A stretch of 64,000 nt of DNA from Symbiodinium natans (taxonomy: Eukaryota > Sar > Dinophyceae > Suessiales > Symbiodiniaceae). This document shows positions 19,722-29,860 of the stretch, piece by piece. The position numbers and the translations under genes were made by a program. The stretch lies in assembly GCA_905221605.1 (NCBI GenBank), contig CAJNDS010002344.1:312883-376882 (forward strand), written 5' to 3'. The notes under the pieces are model-generated. The model did not search any database, was not told where the DNA came from, and saw only the letters and a program-made list of their open reading frames with translations. Numbering within the stretch: position 1 is the stretch's first letter; the number at the start of each line of letters is the position of its first letter.

Positions 19722-20050
19722 GCAAGGGCTGGTGAGCTTGCATGGCTGCGGTAGATGCGGTGCACTGCTGAGACTCGACAGTGCTGGCTTCGGAACGCAC
19801 TCTGAGGGAGTTCCGATGCACATCGTGCATAGGTGCTGCAAGCCGATGAAACCGGAAGATCGCCTTTGCTGAGATCTCCCATGCCCCAATGGGTTGATTG
19901 CTTTGTGTGGCGCGCGGAAAGATGTTTTGGGTTGTGTAGTTCTTTTCAATTTGGCATATTGGGTTTAAACCAGTTTAGGTGAGCGAGGGTTTGCAGGCGA
20001 CAATAATCACCACCACTAGATAGGACTTTCAGCCCTAAGCCCTGATAAGT
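19722..20050. other. Probable 3' UTR and spacer of gene 2
   Basis: The sequence is unique, without telomere-like repeats, and has no supported exon. Confidence 0.4.
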
Positions 20051-20066
20051 TGCCGGGGATGCCCAG

Positions 20067-20723
20067 GATAGAGCCCTTCTTCCACTTCTTGGGAGCTGAA
20101 ACTCAGCTCCTGCATGCAACCAGTGCCCCCTGGGTCGAGGGTTTAGGGTTTATCGGGCTCGAGGGATTAGGATACTCACTTAGCACCTGGCCGGCACCAC
20201 CTGTTTGCGATATGACCCCCCCCCATTGAACGAAGCAGTTGTACCCTTAGTATCTGGCTACTAGGCTACCCCCGAACCACAGGCCCCCAAAATCCTCAAC
20301 CCGCCAAACCCACAAACCCTGAACCCTAAGCCCTAAACCCGAAACCCTAAGCCCTAGGCCCTAAACCCTCAAACCCTAAGCCCTAGACCCTAAACCCAAA
20401 ACCCAATACCCATCCCTTTTGCCCCCCGGACAGGCCTGGTTGGCATCCCTTTTGGCTTCGGAGCCTTGACTGACAGACAACTTAGGTTTCAGGGTTTTGG
20501 GTTTAGGGGGGTTTAGGGGGGTTTAGGGGGTTAAGAAGTTTAGGGTTTAGAGTTTAGAGTTTAGGGTTTAGGGTTTGGGGTTTAGGGTTAAAAGATCTCA
20601 GGCAGTTAGGGTTGGGGACTGAGGATGTATTTGGTGTCATGGTTGACCTGCTGCCTTTGCGGATTTGCCCGCGCAAGAACCTGAATGTGTGGACGTGGCT
20701 ACCCAGAGGGTATCTTGATGAGG
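20067..20723 (+). CDS. Three phase-compatible exons, unknown protein (20067-20140, 20434-20485, 20602-20723)
   Basis: Exon 1 after GATGCCCAG reads IEPFFHFLGAETQLLHATS then APWVE and ends before GTTTAGGG. Exon 2 after CCGGACAG reads LVGIPFGFGALTDRQL and ends before GTTTCAGG. Exon 3 after AGATCTCAG reads QLGLGTEDVFGVMVDLLPL, RICPRKNLNVWTWLPRG and YLDE. The phases 1/2 and 2/1 interlock without a stop. Introns consist of TTTAGGG on the donor side and CCCTAAA on the acceptor side. I do not recognise the protein. Confidence 0.55.
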
Positions 20724-21099
20724 GTACCCTAAACCCCAAACCCTAAACCCTAAATCCTAAAGTAAACCCTAAACCCTAAACCCCAAACCCTAAACAGCGT
20801 AAGGGTGCTTGGCGAGGTTCAAGGATTGAGGTGCTGGAAGGGCGGAGGAAAGGGCTCCTCTAAGCCCCAAACCCATCGAAACCTAGACGCCTAGAGCCCC
20901 AAAACCCCGAAAACGCCAAACTCCCAAACCCCTGAACCGTAAAACTTGAACCCCTAAACCCCTGAACCTCTGAACTCTTAACCTTGAGCTCTAAACCCCT
21001 AAAACTCCAAACTTCTACACCCTAAACCCTAGCACTAAACCCTAAACTCTAGACCCCCCAAACCCTAAACCCTAAACCCCCAATGCATGTTGGACCGAG

Positions 21100-21175
21100 G
21101 TGCCCGAAGCAAAAGCAGAGGAAGCGCGTGAGGAGGCAGCGCCGAAGCAGGCGAAGTGCCTTTCAACCAGGGCCG
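21100..21175 (+). CDS. Candidate exon (VPEAKAEEAREEAAPKQAK)
   Basis: After TTGGACCGAG the frame reads VPEAKAEEAREEAAPKQAK then CLSTRA, a charged Ala/Glu helix. Another frame is Arg-rich and open, as expected of a shadow. Confidence 0.35.
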
Positions 21176-21421
21176 TAGGGGTTTAGGGTTTAGGGTTTAG
21201 GGTTTAGGGTTTAGGGCCCTAGGGGTTTAGGGTTTAGGGTTTAAGGTTTAGGGTCCAGGGGTTTAAGGGTGTAGGGGTTTAGGGGTTTAGGGGTTAGGGG
21301 TTTAGGGGTTTAAGGGTTCAGGGTTTTATTAGGGGTCTAGGGGTTTAAGGTTGTTGGTTTAGGGTTGAGGGTTAACAGACCGTGGGAGTCTCCGCGAGAC
21401 TAGTTGGCCGCTAGCTTGCAG

Positions 21422-21463
21422 CTGGAAAGGGCAGCATGGCGAGCATGTGACAGCAGCATCTAG
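21422..21463 (+). CDS. Candidate terminal exon (LERAAWRACDSSI stop)
   Basis: After CTAGCTTGCAG the frame reads LERAAWRACDSSI then TAG. Confidence 0.3.
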   Translation: MERAAWRACDSSI

Positions 21464-21533
21464 GGTTTAGGGTTTAGGATTCAGGGGAAACAAATCCGTG
21501 CCTGCTGCATGCGAAAACCTTGTTGCCGTGCAG

Positions 21534-21634
21534 ATTCCTTGCAAAAGACCCTAGAATCTTTAGATGCTTCCGAAAGCAAGTTTCCGTTTCGCGGTGCTTG
21601 ACGTCTCCGGCCGACAGGCCTCAACGGAAGCTAG
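21534..21634 (+). CDS. Candidate exon (FLAKDPRIFRCFRKQVSVS ...)
   Basis: After GTTGCCGTGCAG the frame with one leading base reads FLAKDPRIFRCFRKQVSVS then RCLTSPADRPQRKL. Confidence 0.35.
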
Positions 21635-21671
21635 GGTTTAGGGTTTAGGTTTTGGGGTTTGGGGTTTGGGG

Positions 21672-21773
21672 TTTGTAGGGTTTGTAGGGTTTGTAGGGCT
21701 TGTAGGGCTTGTAGGGCTTGTAGGGTTTGTAGGGTTTGTAGGGTTTGTAGGGTTTTTAGGGTTTGTAGGGTTT
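21672..21773. repeat. TTTGTAGGG nonamer array
   Basis: About eleven 9-bp units, TTTGTAGGG with a block of CTTGTAGGG in the middle. It is a homogeneous variant of the telomere-like word. Confidence 0.9.
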
Positions 21774-21801
21774 AAGGGCCTCCCGAATCTGAACCCGACA
21801 G

Positions 21802-22316
21802 GCATCGCCAGATTTGAGGGGCGCTTTCAAGCGCAAGTCGGGCCTATCTTTGTACAGGAGCCCTTATAGCCTTACCCTAAGGGTCCATGTACCTATATAG
21901 TTTATACTTGGGCCTTAAAGGGGTTCCCATATGGTAGCTTTAGGGCCCAAGTATATACTATATAGGTACATGGACCCTTAGGGTTATAGGTGTTTCAGGC
22001 AACCCTGGTTCAGGAGTTCTTTAGGTCCGGCGTACGGGAGCTTTACACATTAAACTCTCCAGCCTGTAACCCCAAACTTTGTACAGGGCGTGGCACCCAG
22101 AGGATTTCGAGGTTGCATTGATGCAGCCCACACGACAATTGCGTGTAAGTTCTTTCAGGTCGGTCTTGGGCAAACTCAACTGCGTCAACCAAATTCGTTG
22201 TCTTGCTCGCTGCTTGTGAGGCCGCGCCCCACGGCACCAGGGAGGTTCGAAAGCGTTGGGGTGACTACTCGGACGAGGTGCGCTGGGCAGGAACCACTGA
22301 GGCTCTGGCAGTTTGG
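21802..22316 (+). CDS. Four-exon chain, unknown protein (21802-21857, 21999-22024, 22087-22144, 22221-22316)
   Basis: Exon 1 after AACCCGACAG reads IARFEGRFQAQVGPIFVQ. A family D element then separates it from ATLVQEFF. The third exon, after CTTTGTACAG, reads AWHPEDFEVALMQPTRQLR and ends before GTAAGT. The fourth reads AAPHGTREVRKRWGDYSDE then VRWAGTTEALAVW and ends before GTTGGG. All phases fit. The WAGT-x-EA segment is weakly reminiscent of OTU cysteine proteases, but I would not assign a function. Confidence 0.45.
21858..21998 (+). mobile_element. Family D palindrome, candidate GA-AG intron
   Basis: CCCTAAGGGTCCATGTACC to TATACTTGGGCC pairs with GGGCCCAAGTATATA to GGTACATGGACCCTTAGGG, a hairpin of about 110 nt. 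As an intron it would run GAGCCC to TTTCAG and join two phase-0 exons. Confidence 0.7.
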
Positions 22317-22738
22317 GTTGGGTTTAGGCCAAACCGAAGCTGCAGGCCGTGCCTGATTAGGTTTGGGGTTTGGGGTTTAGGGTTTAGGGTTTAGGGTTTA
22401 GGGTTAGGGGTTTAGGGTTTAGGGTTTCGGGTTTAGGGTTTAGGGTTAGCAGTTTGCCGTAGGGTTCCCCATCTGTTCTACGCCAGGTGTACCTTATTGG
22501 GGTCCTTACTACAAGGAGATCCTACTATTTGACCTAAACCCTAAACCCTAAACCCTAAACCCTAAACCCTAAACCCTAAACCCCAAACCGCAAACCCTAA
22601 GCCCTGAACCCTAAACCCTAACCCTACCCCCCTACACCCTAAACCCTAAACCCTAACTATTTCGCGGCCTACATTAGTGGTCCCTTCTCATCGTAAACTC
22701 CCCCCACATTGAACACCCAAACCCCTCAGCGCTTGCAG

Positions 22739-22799
22739 GATGAGGTGCCAGAGACTCCTTCCAAAGAAGAAGAGGCATCGGGGGGGTGGCCAGGGGCCG
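22739..22799 (+). CDS. Candidate exon (DEVPETPSKEEEASGG ...)
   Basis: After CAGCGCTTGCAG the frame reads DEVPETPSKEEEASGG then WPGA, ending in a G tract. It is acidic and disordered. Confidence 0.4.
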
Positions 22800-23171
22800 G
22801 GGGGGGGGGGGGGGGGGGGGATTAAGCTTTATCTCGATCATGATGATTGTTATACTACCATTAATATTATGCGTTATGATTATCATTTTTGGTCACTGAG
22901 CTAGGCTGTTCAGTAGTCTACTTTTTCATTTTTTGGGGGGTTCTGGGTTCCCTCCATTAGGTTCTGTACTTGTTTTTCCCTGGGTCACTGAAAACCTTCG
23001 ACTGACACCCTGAACCCTGAACAGGGGTACCACGTTCCGGAACCTCTTGTCAGCTGGTTTATACTTGTTGGGGCTCAGCCCGAACCCCTTTAAGATTCAG
23101 AGCCCTTCAATCCCTTGAATCCCTTAAGCCCTGAACCCTAAACCCTATAAACCCTACACCCTAACACGCAG

Positions 23172-23236
23172 GCTTGGCGCTTAGCCCAGGAACGAAGGCA
23201 GCAGCTCAAACTGGCGAAGCAGGCCGGGGGAAGGAA
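23172..23236 (+). CDS. Candidate exon (AWRLAQERRQQLKLAKQAG ...)
   Basis: After CTAACACGCAG the frame reads AWRLAQERRQQLKLAKQAG then GRN, a strongly helical basic segment. Confidence 0.4.
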
Positions 23237-23298
23237 CCTTCACCCTAAACCCAGATTCCTAAAACCCTAGACCCTACGAATCCCCGTAAGCCCTGATT

Positions 23299-23388
23299 CT
23301 TGGGATGTTCCCCCTTAAACTAACAGTTCCGAATAGGGGGTATTATAATCCCTATCAAGGACTGTTAGTATAACGGGGAACATCCCAA
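23299..23388. mobile_element. Palindromic element, family E copy
   Basis: CTTGGGATGTTCCCCCTTA pairs with ATAACGGGGAACATCCCAA, with TAACAGT/ACTGTTA inside. Confidence 0.85.
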
Positions 23389-23457
23389 CCTGAATCCTCA
23401 AACGCTAAACCCCACGAATTCCTAACAATCCCTCAGCCCGGAACCCCCAACGCAAAG

Positions 23458-23926
23458 AAAGTTTTGATGGATATTGGATAGTGTGGGATGTGAAGCTTCG
23501 GAAGCAAGACAGCCGACCCCAACTTGTTCCAATACTCCCCCTCTTTTGCTTGGAGGATCGGGTCCCTAAACCCTAAACCCTAAACCCTAAACCCTAAACC
23601 CTAAACCCTAAACCCACATAGTAAGTAGTAGGTACAAAGTAGAGTTAGACTAAGAGTCCATGTAGCTAAATAGGCAATACTTGGGCCTTAAAGGACCTCC
23701 TCTCTAGCGACTTTTGGCCCAAGTATACAAGAATGAGGTACATGGACCCTTAGGGTTAGGAGTACCTGAAAGGCATGTGCTGTTGTTGCCCCGTTTCTTT
23801 GGGTCACCCTTGATCCTCGAAGTACACACAATGTCGGCAACCAGCATGATACTGTTGGACTTCTTGTGATGTGGTTTCACCCAGAAGGCTTCGCACAGCC
23901 TACGCTGGGGGTTGGAGATTGCTTAA
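23458..23926 (+). CDS. Two phase-compatible exons, unknown protein (23458-23561, 23885-23926)
   Basis: The first, after CAACGCAAAG, reads SFDGYWIVWDVKLRKQDSR then PQLVPILPLFCLEDR and ends before GTCCCT. The second, after GGTTTCACCCAG, reads KASHSLRWGLEIA then TAA, phase 0 to phase 0. The intron contains a CCCTAAA array (23562-23612) and a family D palindrome (23648-23760). Confidence 0.5.
23648..23760. mobile_element. Palindromic element, family D copy
   Basis: GAGTCCATGTAGCTAAATAGG pairs with GAGGTACATGGACCCTTAGG; ACTTGGGCCTTAAAGG and TTTTGGCCCAAGTATA lie inside. Confidence 0.75.
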
Positions 23927-24155
23927 CCCATGGGGCAGAAACATGCAGTCTCTCGAACACCGGCTAGCGCGCAGGCTTTGCATCAACACTTCCACACATT
24001 AGTCCTTGCGCTTGGGTTGGGCGGGGGGGTTACTGACCAAAGGGGTCCCCAAAGAAACAGCGCAGCCCCCTTCCCCCCTACTTTCCCCAAACCCTAAAAC
24101 CTGCAAAATCCCTAAACCCTAAACCCTAAACCCCTAAGCCCTTAAACCCTTGTAG

Positions 24156-24194
24156 GCACTGCCGGCAGCTCCACCGCCCGCCGAGCCAAGCAAG
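24156..24194 (+). CDS. Candidate 39-nt exon (ALPAAPPPAEPSK)
   Basis: After ACCCTTGTAG the phase-0 frame reads ALPAAPPPAEPSK and ends before GTGCCT. Confidence 0.35.
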
Positions 24195-24199
24195 GTGCC

Positions 24200-25839
24200 T
24201 TGTTTAGCCCTATACCTCCCGGGGGGGTTTAGGGTTTAGGGTTTGGGGTTTCGGGTTTAGGGTTTAGGGTTTAAGGTTGGGTTTAGGGTTCAGGGGCCGA
24301 ATTTGTATGTCCTTAACGGCTCCAGCAACCTGATGAGTAGATCCTCGGAAGAATTCAAAGGAGTCATACTTGGATCCGTAAGGATGTACCACTAAGAGGT
24401 TCCCTTAATCTACACTTGAATTCCCGTAGAGGATCTGAAAAAACAACCTGTCCCCAAGCCCAAGACTGCGACTTTATGGGTCCAAGGTAAAAGTCCGTGC
24501 AGTATAGGGACATGCCCATCGAGGTGTGTATAGCAAACGGTGGTTTTGGGTTTAGGGTTTAGGGTTTTGGGTTCTTTAAATGTTGCCCTAAGCACCCGTG
24601 CACCTCAATGGTATCTGCTTGTACAGGCGCTCCGCTTTAGGTACAAAGACCCTTTGGGTTGACCTTGGACCCTACTTACACACAGTTTTAAGGGTTATAC
24701 CTACAAACTAGGGGGGGTGGTACTTACTAATTACATACAAAATGGGGGGGGGGGGGGGGGGTACTTACCAATTACTCATCTGTAGTTAAATGGGTCCCAG
24801 GTAGGGTTTATAGGCATTGGTCCCGACTTTCCGAACCCAAAGCCTACTTGACTGGAGGCTTGAAGGTGTTGATTAAGCAAAACCTCCTGGTCAGATTCTT
24901 AAGAAGCCACAAAACAGTAGGTCTGTAGATTTTGAAAGGCATACTCCATATCACAGCTCCCTTTCCGCTGAAACCATCAAGCCGCATATCCGGACCTGAA
25001 CAAGAACCCTAAACCCGAGAACCCGAAACCCTAAACCCTAAACCCCAAACGCTAAACCCTAAACCCTAAACCCTAAACCCTAAACCCTAAACCCTAAACC
25101 CTAAACCCTAAACCCTAAACCCTAAACCCTAAACCCTAAACCAAAATCCTTTAACCCCCTCAAACCCCAAGACACCAAACTAGGCGACGGCTCCAGGTCC
25201 TGAGCAGAGGCGGGTCGAACTCCTAACTTGTGGGTTTAGGGTTTTGGGTTTAGGGTTCAGGGTTTAGGTTTACGGGGTTTGGGGTTTAGGGTTCCGGGTT
25301 TAGGGTTCAGGGGTTCAGGTTTAGGGTTTGGGGGTTCGGTCCTCAGGCTAACACCCGAACTACGCCCCTCAAAATACCTGAGGCAGACCTACAACAAATG
25401 CGCTCTAGTCTGAATGAGGCTCCGAAGCCCTAAACCCTTGAAACCCTTCTAACTCTAAGCCCAATACCACACCTTGGGGTCAAGCCACAAGCCCTAAACC
25501 CTAAACCCTAAACCCTAAACCCTAAACCGAGACACCTAATACAGTCCAGCCCTCAACCCCAAACCTTGGTCAAACCAAAAGCCAGACACCCCCCAGTAGT
25601 AGAGTAGGTAACATTTGACCTTTTTGGGGTAGTATGACCCCCTTATAATCCCAAAGGTTAACCTTTGATTTCCCCCTGGGTTGCTGGACAACTCAGCACC
25701 CTAACACACATCCTTAGCCCCTGCAGCCCAGCACATTGAGGCCTCAAGCCTCTAAGCAGGGAAGGGGATGAGGCAGGGTTTCGAGTCTAGGGTTGATAGC
25801 GTCAACGTAGAGTTTGTAGGGTAGTCAGCGTGAATATAG

Positions 25840-25887
<48 letters not shown>

Positions 25888-26130
25888 CATAACTAAATTA
25901 AAACATAGGTAAATAAATAAATAAATATATATATATATATATATAATATGATATATATATATATATATATATTATGTGTGGAGGGTTCTCAGCTTGCATA
26001 ATTCGTAGCAACGTTTGTAAAGTTTACAGGGTTCTCAAGGTAGAAAAGGTTCTAAGGGTTTATGGTTGATAGGGTTTGTAGGGTTTCTAGGTCATGTTAG
26101 AGTTATAGGGCTGTATTCGCACACTTCCTC
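24200..26130. other. Repeat-rich stretch without a supported gene
   Basis: It contains CCCTAAA arrays (25054-25141, 25495-25527), TTTAGGG stretches, a G tract (24745-24762) and a TA-palindrome region (25838-25975). A weak terminal-exon reading (QHIEASSL stop) follows CCCCTGCAG near 25730. Confidence 0.5.
25838..25975. repeat. TA-repeat palindromes with AAATAAATAAAT
   Basis: Two (TA)n blocks flank a CTAAATTAAAACATAGG core, and the right part is ATATATATAATATGATATATATAT. Confidence 0.85.
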
Positions 26131-26133
26131 TAG

Positions 26134-26187
26134 GAGGCGGGCATAACGACGGATATGACCGAATGTCCCACTTCATTTCGGCTTGAA
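26134..26187 (+). CDS. Candidate exon (EAGITTDMTECPTSFRLE)
   Basis: After CACTTCCTCTAG the frame reads EAGITTDMTECPTSFRLE. Confidence 0.4.
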
Positions 26188-26419
26188 GGGATCTACTATT
26201 GGGGTATAACGGGCCTCGATACAAGGGGGATTCTGGAAAGCCCCCTAAACCCTTAACCCGAAGCTATAAACCCTAAACCCTCAAGCCTAAACCCTGCTTG
26301 TAGAATCCTTGGGGTTTCGGGTGGGTTTAGGGTTTAGGGTTTAGGGTTTAGGGTTTAGGGTTTAGGGTTTAGGGTTTGGTTCTTTGGCCCCTAACATTTG
26401 CGTGCACGGCGCGACCCAG

Positions 26420-26494
26420 AACCTACGGAGGCCCCAGCCCAGCCATGAGAGTTTCGTTTTTCAGATCCGACAACCCCATAAGCCTTGCTCCTAA
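26420..26494 (+). CDS. Candidate terminal exon (NLRRPQPSHESFVFQIRQP ... stop)
   Basis: After GGCGCGACCCAG the phase-0 frame reads NLRRPQPSHESFVFQIRQP then HKPCS and TAA. Confidence 0.35.
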   Translation, partial: NLRRPQPSHESFVFQIRQPHKPCS

Positions 26495-26607
26495 ACCCGA
26501 AAAAAACCTTAAACCCGAAACCCCTAAACCCTAAACCCTAAACCCTAAACCCTAAACCCCAAACCCAAGCCTTTTGAAGCAATACCGGGATCCTGAGCTC
26601 GGCGCAG

Positions 26608-26704
26608 GATCGAGCTGGCACTTTGCAAAGTCCAGGATGAGGCCCACCAGAGGGGCTTCAACCTATCCTCCCACTATACCTGCAGCCCCGCCCTAGGAAG
26701 TTTT
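26608..26704 (+). CDS. Candidate exon (IELALCKVQDEAHQRGFNL ...)
   Basis: After CTCGGCGCAG the frame with one leading base reads IELALCKVQDEAHQRGFNL then SSHYTCSPALGSF. The composition is strongly coding-like. Confidence 0.45.
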
Positions 26705-26820
26705 AGGGTTTAGGGTTTAGGGTTAAAACCCCAAGTCCAAGTTAAACATGTTTTTTTTAATACAAGATTCTAGGGGGAGTATAGTATGAAGCCCTAAAGC
26801 GTAGGGTTGTTTTGCTCCAG

Positions 26821-26870
26821 AAAACCTCAGTCACGCCTGCCCCAATCACTTTGAGGATTGCCTTGCGTGG
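26821..26870 (+). CDS. Candidate exon (KTSVTPAPITLRIALR ...)
   Basis: The acceptor GGTTGTTTTGCTCCAG has a good pyrimidine tract. The phase-0 frame reads KTSVTPAPITLRIALR and stays open. Confidence 0.4.
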
Positions 26871-27183
26871 TACTTGTGAGTTCTTATGGGGGGGGGGGGG
26901 TACGGAATTCGGCTCGGCGTTTATCACCCTATCAGTTACGTACGGCGTTGTGCAAGAATGACGTTGCAACGACATGTAAAGTTCTTAAGGTCGGAGGTTT
27001 CAGGCTGAATCCTCCTCCATCACCGGTGACCGAATGAAGATTAAAATTATGGTCACACGCCATGTCCTCCACACGCGGAACTACCCTAAACCCTGCACCC
27101 TAAACCCTAAACCCTAAACCCTAAACCCTAAACCCTAAACCCTAAACCCTAAACCCTAAACCCTAAATTCAGGCTTCAGGAGA

Positions 27184-27288
27184 GTGGGATGTCCCCCCCT
27201 CCTACTGCCAGTCCTTAATAGGGATTATGACAGGGGGTACCTAGAAATCCCTATTAAGCACCGTTAGTTTAAGAGGGAACATCCCAAG
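27184..27288. mobile_element. Palindromic element, family E copy
   Basis: GTGGGATGTCCCCCCCTCC pairs with GAGGGAACATCCCAAG; TCCTTAATAGGGATTATG lies in the left arm. A CCCTAAA array ends just upstream. Confidence 0.8.
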
Positions 27289-27351
27289 GTTTAGAGTTAC
27301 AGGGTTAGAGGGCTCATGGTTTACCCAGAACCCTAAACCCTTCCGCCCAAG

Positions 27352-27430
27352 GCGCCCGTTCTGAAGCAGCAGGCATATGCAGCTCAGCCCGGGGGACCCG
27401 GATCAGACAAGTCAGGCTACGCCCTATCTC
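27352..27430 (+). CDS. Candidate exon (APVLKQQAYAAQPGGPGSD ...)
   Basis: After CTTCCGCCCAAG the frame reads APVLKQQAYAAQPGGPGSD then KSGYALS. Confidence 0.4.
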
Positions 27431-27476
27431 CCCAAACCCTAGATCCTAAACCCTAAGCCCTATATGAACTCTAAAC

Positions 27477-27568
27477 CTTGGGATGTTTCCCCCTTATACT
27501 GGGGGGGATGATAGCAGGGGTACTAGAATCCCTACTAAGGACTGTTAGTCTAAGGGGGAACATCCCAA
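27477..27568. mobile_element. Palindromic element, family E copy
   Basis: CTTGGGATGTTTCCCCCTTA pairs with TCTAAGGGGGAACATCCCAA. The left arm is shortened in the middle. Confidence 0.8.
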
Positions 27569-27593
27569 TTTTAGACCCAAATCGCATAGCCAG

Positions 27594-27705
27594 GAGAGGG
27601 CTGCACTACCCCGGGGTTGTCGTCTTCATCATTCCGAAGATTCAGGGGGCAGCCAAACCTAGGTTGGTTTTTGGGACACATGTTATTTTCCTTATTTGTG
27701 TTTAG
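27594..27705 (+). CDS. Candidate terminal exon (RGLHYPGVVVFIIPKIQGA ... stop)
   Basis: After CGCATAGCCAG the frame with one leading base runs 36 codons to TAG: RGLHYPGVVVFIIPKIQGA then AKPRLVFGTHVIFLICV. It is hydrophobic at its end. Confidence 0.4.
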
Positions 27706-28039
27706 AAGGGACCCGATATATAAATCTTTTTCAGAGGGTTTAAAGGCCAACCTAGAAACACCCTAAGGGCGTATGGGTGGGAGGGGGGGGGGGTCAGGGG
27801 TTTTAGGAATTAGGGTATTAGAGTTCGTACTCGGGCATTAGGGTATTGAGAAAGGAATTGCGGGTTAGAATTTGCTTGGAGCTGCGCATATTTCAACATG
27901 GGCTTTCGGCGTCCGAAAGAGCCTCCGTCGGTGTCCGTACAGTCTGCTTCAAGCGACTTGTCTCGCTCCAGAACCCCTGAAAAGCCACCCTAAATTCCTT
28001 ATCCCTAACCCTAAACCCTAAACCCTAAAACCCCTGTAG

Positions 28040-28126
28040 CAACAAAAATGGAAAGCCACTCAGCCCAAGGTGGCCCAGCAGCAAGTTGTGGGCGGCCGAC
28101 AAAGGAGCCCGTGCAGACCAAGTTAG
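28040..28126 (+). CDS. Candidate terminal exon (QQKWKATQPKVAQQQVVGG ... stop)
   Basis: After ACCCCTGTAG the phase-0 frame reads QQKWKATQPKVAQQQVVGG then RQRSPCRPS and TAG. Confidence 0.4.
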   Translation, partial: QQKWKATQPKVAQQQVVGGRQRSPCRPS

Positions 28127-28254
28127 GCTTTAGGGTTCAGGAGGGTTTAGGGTTTAGGGTTTAGGATTTAGGGTTTAGGGTTTAGGGTTTAGGGCAAGTT
28201 CTAGGCTCGCTCAAAACCGGGGTCTAGATGGCATGGTCATCCACCAACATCCAG

Positions 28255-28475
28255 CATGACAGGGCATGATGCACAGCATTCCTTGCGACGTTCGAATCCG
28301 GACTCTGGCCTCTGTCCTCGTACCTTGCGGACCAAATGGACCGTAAGATTGGGGTCATAGATCCCCTACTACTATAACCCTTATTAAAGCATATGAACCA
28401 TAAACCCTTTTAGGGCTCATTTCGTTCTTAAGGTAAAGCCCTCCTGGCCGCGCCCTGGCTACTGAGTTGTTTCTC
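28255..28475 (+). CDS. Two exons interrupted by an introner (28255-28319, 28433-about 28475)
   Basis: The first exon after AACATCCAG reads MTGHDAQHSLRRSNPDSG then LCP. After removal of 28320-28432 the frame continues RKALLAAPWLLSCFS without a stop and runs into a C tract. The hydrophobic second part could be membrane-associated. No family is recognised. Confidence 0.5.
28320..28432 (+). mobile_element. Family A introner with GTAC/GTAA duplication, GT-AG
   Basis: GTAC precedes CTTGCGGACCAAATGGACC and CTCATTTCGTTCTTAAG is followed by GTAAAGCC. The 113-bp element behaves exactly like the introns of the ankyrin genes. Confidence 0.8.
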
Positions 28476-28678
28476 CCCCCCCCCCCCCCCCCGACCCTCT
28501 TTACCTTCAGTTCTATTTAGTAGGTATACCCCTTAAAACTGATGGTAGATAGGGTCCCAGGTCTGGATTTAGTGTTAGCCGCTGTGTGGCATTCTGGCTT
28601 CAGGGTTCGACATTAAGATTGTCAGTCGTGGGCTATCATCTCAGCCAGCGAGCGTAGGATCAATAGTAAAAACCACAG

Positions 28679-28814
28679 CAGCAACGCTGCCATGAATCCG
28701 CAGGAGTCACTTCTCCCTACGATCTTCGCCGCAAAAGCCCCGAGTGACTCTGCTCCAAGTTTATTTTTTTGTTGGTTTTGCTCCGGTGTTCCGCTTCATG
28801 CCTACAACCATTGA
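28679..28814 (+). CDS. Candidate terminal exon (MNPQESLLPTIFAAKAPSD ... stop)
   Basis: After AACCACAG the frame reads SNAA, MNPQESLLPTIFAAKAPSD, SAPSLFFCWFCSGVPL and HAYNH then TGA, about 45 codons. Met 28692 could also be a start. Confidence 0.45.
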
Positions 28815-29552
28815 TGGCTGAGGAAATCTAGTACTTGCACAGGTCATGAGCCAAGGAGTACCAAGGAGCCAGCTTAGTGCAGATACTTTCTTCCTAACTC
28901 CCTTAAGCCGCAAAACCCCAAGACTTATTAAACCCTCAACCCCATACCCTGAACCCTAAACCCCAAACCCTAACCCCAAACCCTACGCCCTAAACCCTAA
29001 ACCGCTAGTACCCAGTCGAATTGAATAGACCCCTCTGTTTCAGGCCTGCGGGATCCTAGAGTTCAATAACTGGATCTGGGCTTTGGAGTACTATACTTTA
29101 ATACTTTTTTTGGTTTTGGGTTCCCATTATAGCTACTTATACCTAAAAAGTATATACTTTTTTTTCCTGGGTCTACTCCAGAGGTAGGGGATCACACACC
29201 CAACAACCACCGCAGGGTTTATGGTTTAGGGTTTGGGGTGTAGGGTTTGGGTTTACGCATGCTCCCTATGAGGGTGAACGCGCAGAAAAAGTCACGCTCA
29301 GAACATAGACATATCGACGGAAGGTCAAACCCTCTAGGGTGTACTGGAGGTTTTGCTTGTAATTCTCAACAATGACCCCGCCCCTTCTCTGAAAACGATG
29401 TACTTGAGGCGTTCTCATCTCTGGGTCGGAGCTTGCAAGTAGATCTCAAACCATCAACCCTCTACTACTTCCGCTACTGTAGCTGCGGCACCCCGCCGGA
29501 AAGGCTGTAATAGGGGCCCTCGAGATCCATTCGATCGAGAACTTGCGGGACC

Positions 29553-29744
29553 TTGTGCGCGCATCAGCGTCCCAACGACACTTTACTTTCCAAAACCCTT
29601 CCACTTCTTCTTTCGGGGGCCTCAGCAAGTATTTCCTTGGTTGCCCTTAACACTAGCCATGCAACTAGGTACTCAAATCAAAGGAGCTACAGTAGCGGAT
29701 CCCTTCGGGTGTTGTTGCGTGACCAGTGCATGTGCTTGGCATAA
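29553..29744 (+). CDS. Open island of uncertain coding status
   Basis: A frame runs from RSRTCGTL through MCAHQRPNDTLLSKTLPLL to VLLRDQCMCLA and TAA. Its right part (GGAGCTACAGTAGCGGATCC) is an inverted match to 29468-29488, so part of it may be element-derived. Confidence 0.25.
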   Translation: MCAHQRPNDTLLSKTLPLLLSGASASISLVALNTSHATRYSNQRSYSSGSLRVLLRDQCMCLA

Positions 29745-29791
29745 TCCACTTTTCACATATACGTAATTCTTCCGACCTCTATCGTACACAG

Positions 29792-29860
29792 AGGCCTCCT
29801 ACAGCAGAGCAGCTGCCCATCATCGACATCGACGACGTGCGCCCTGCTGCCCGGGGTTGA
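29792..29860 (+). CDS. Candidate terminal exon (RPPTAEQLPIIDIDDVRPA ... stop)
   Basis: The acceptor TTCCGACCTCTATCGTACACAG is good. The phase-0 frame reads RPPTAEQLPIIDIDDVRPA then ARG and TGA. Confidence 0.45.
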   Translation, partial: RPPTAEQLPIIDIDDVRPAARG

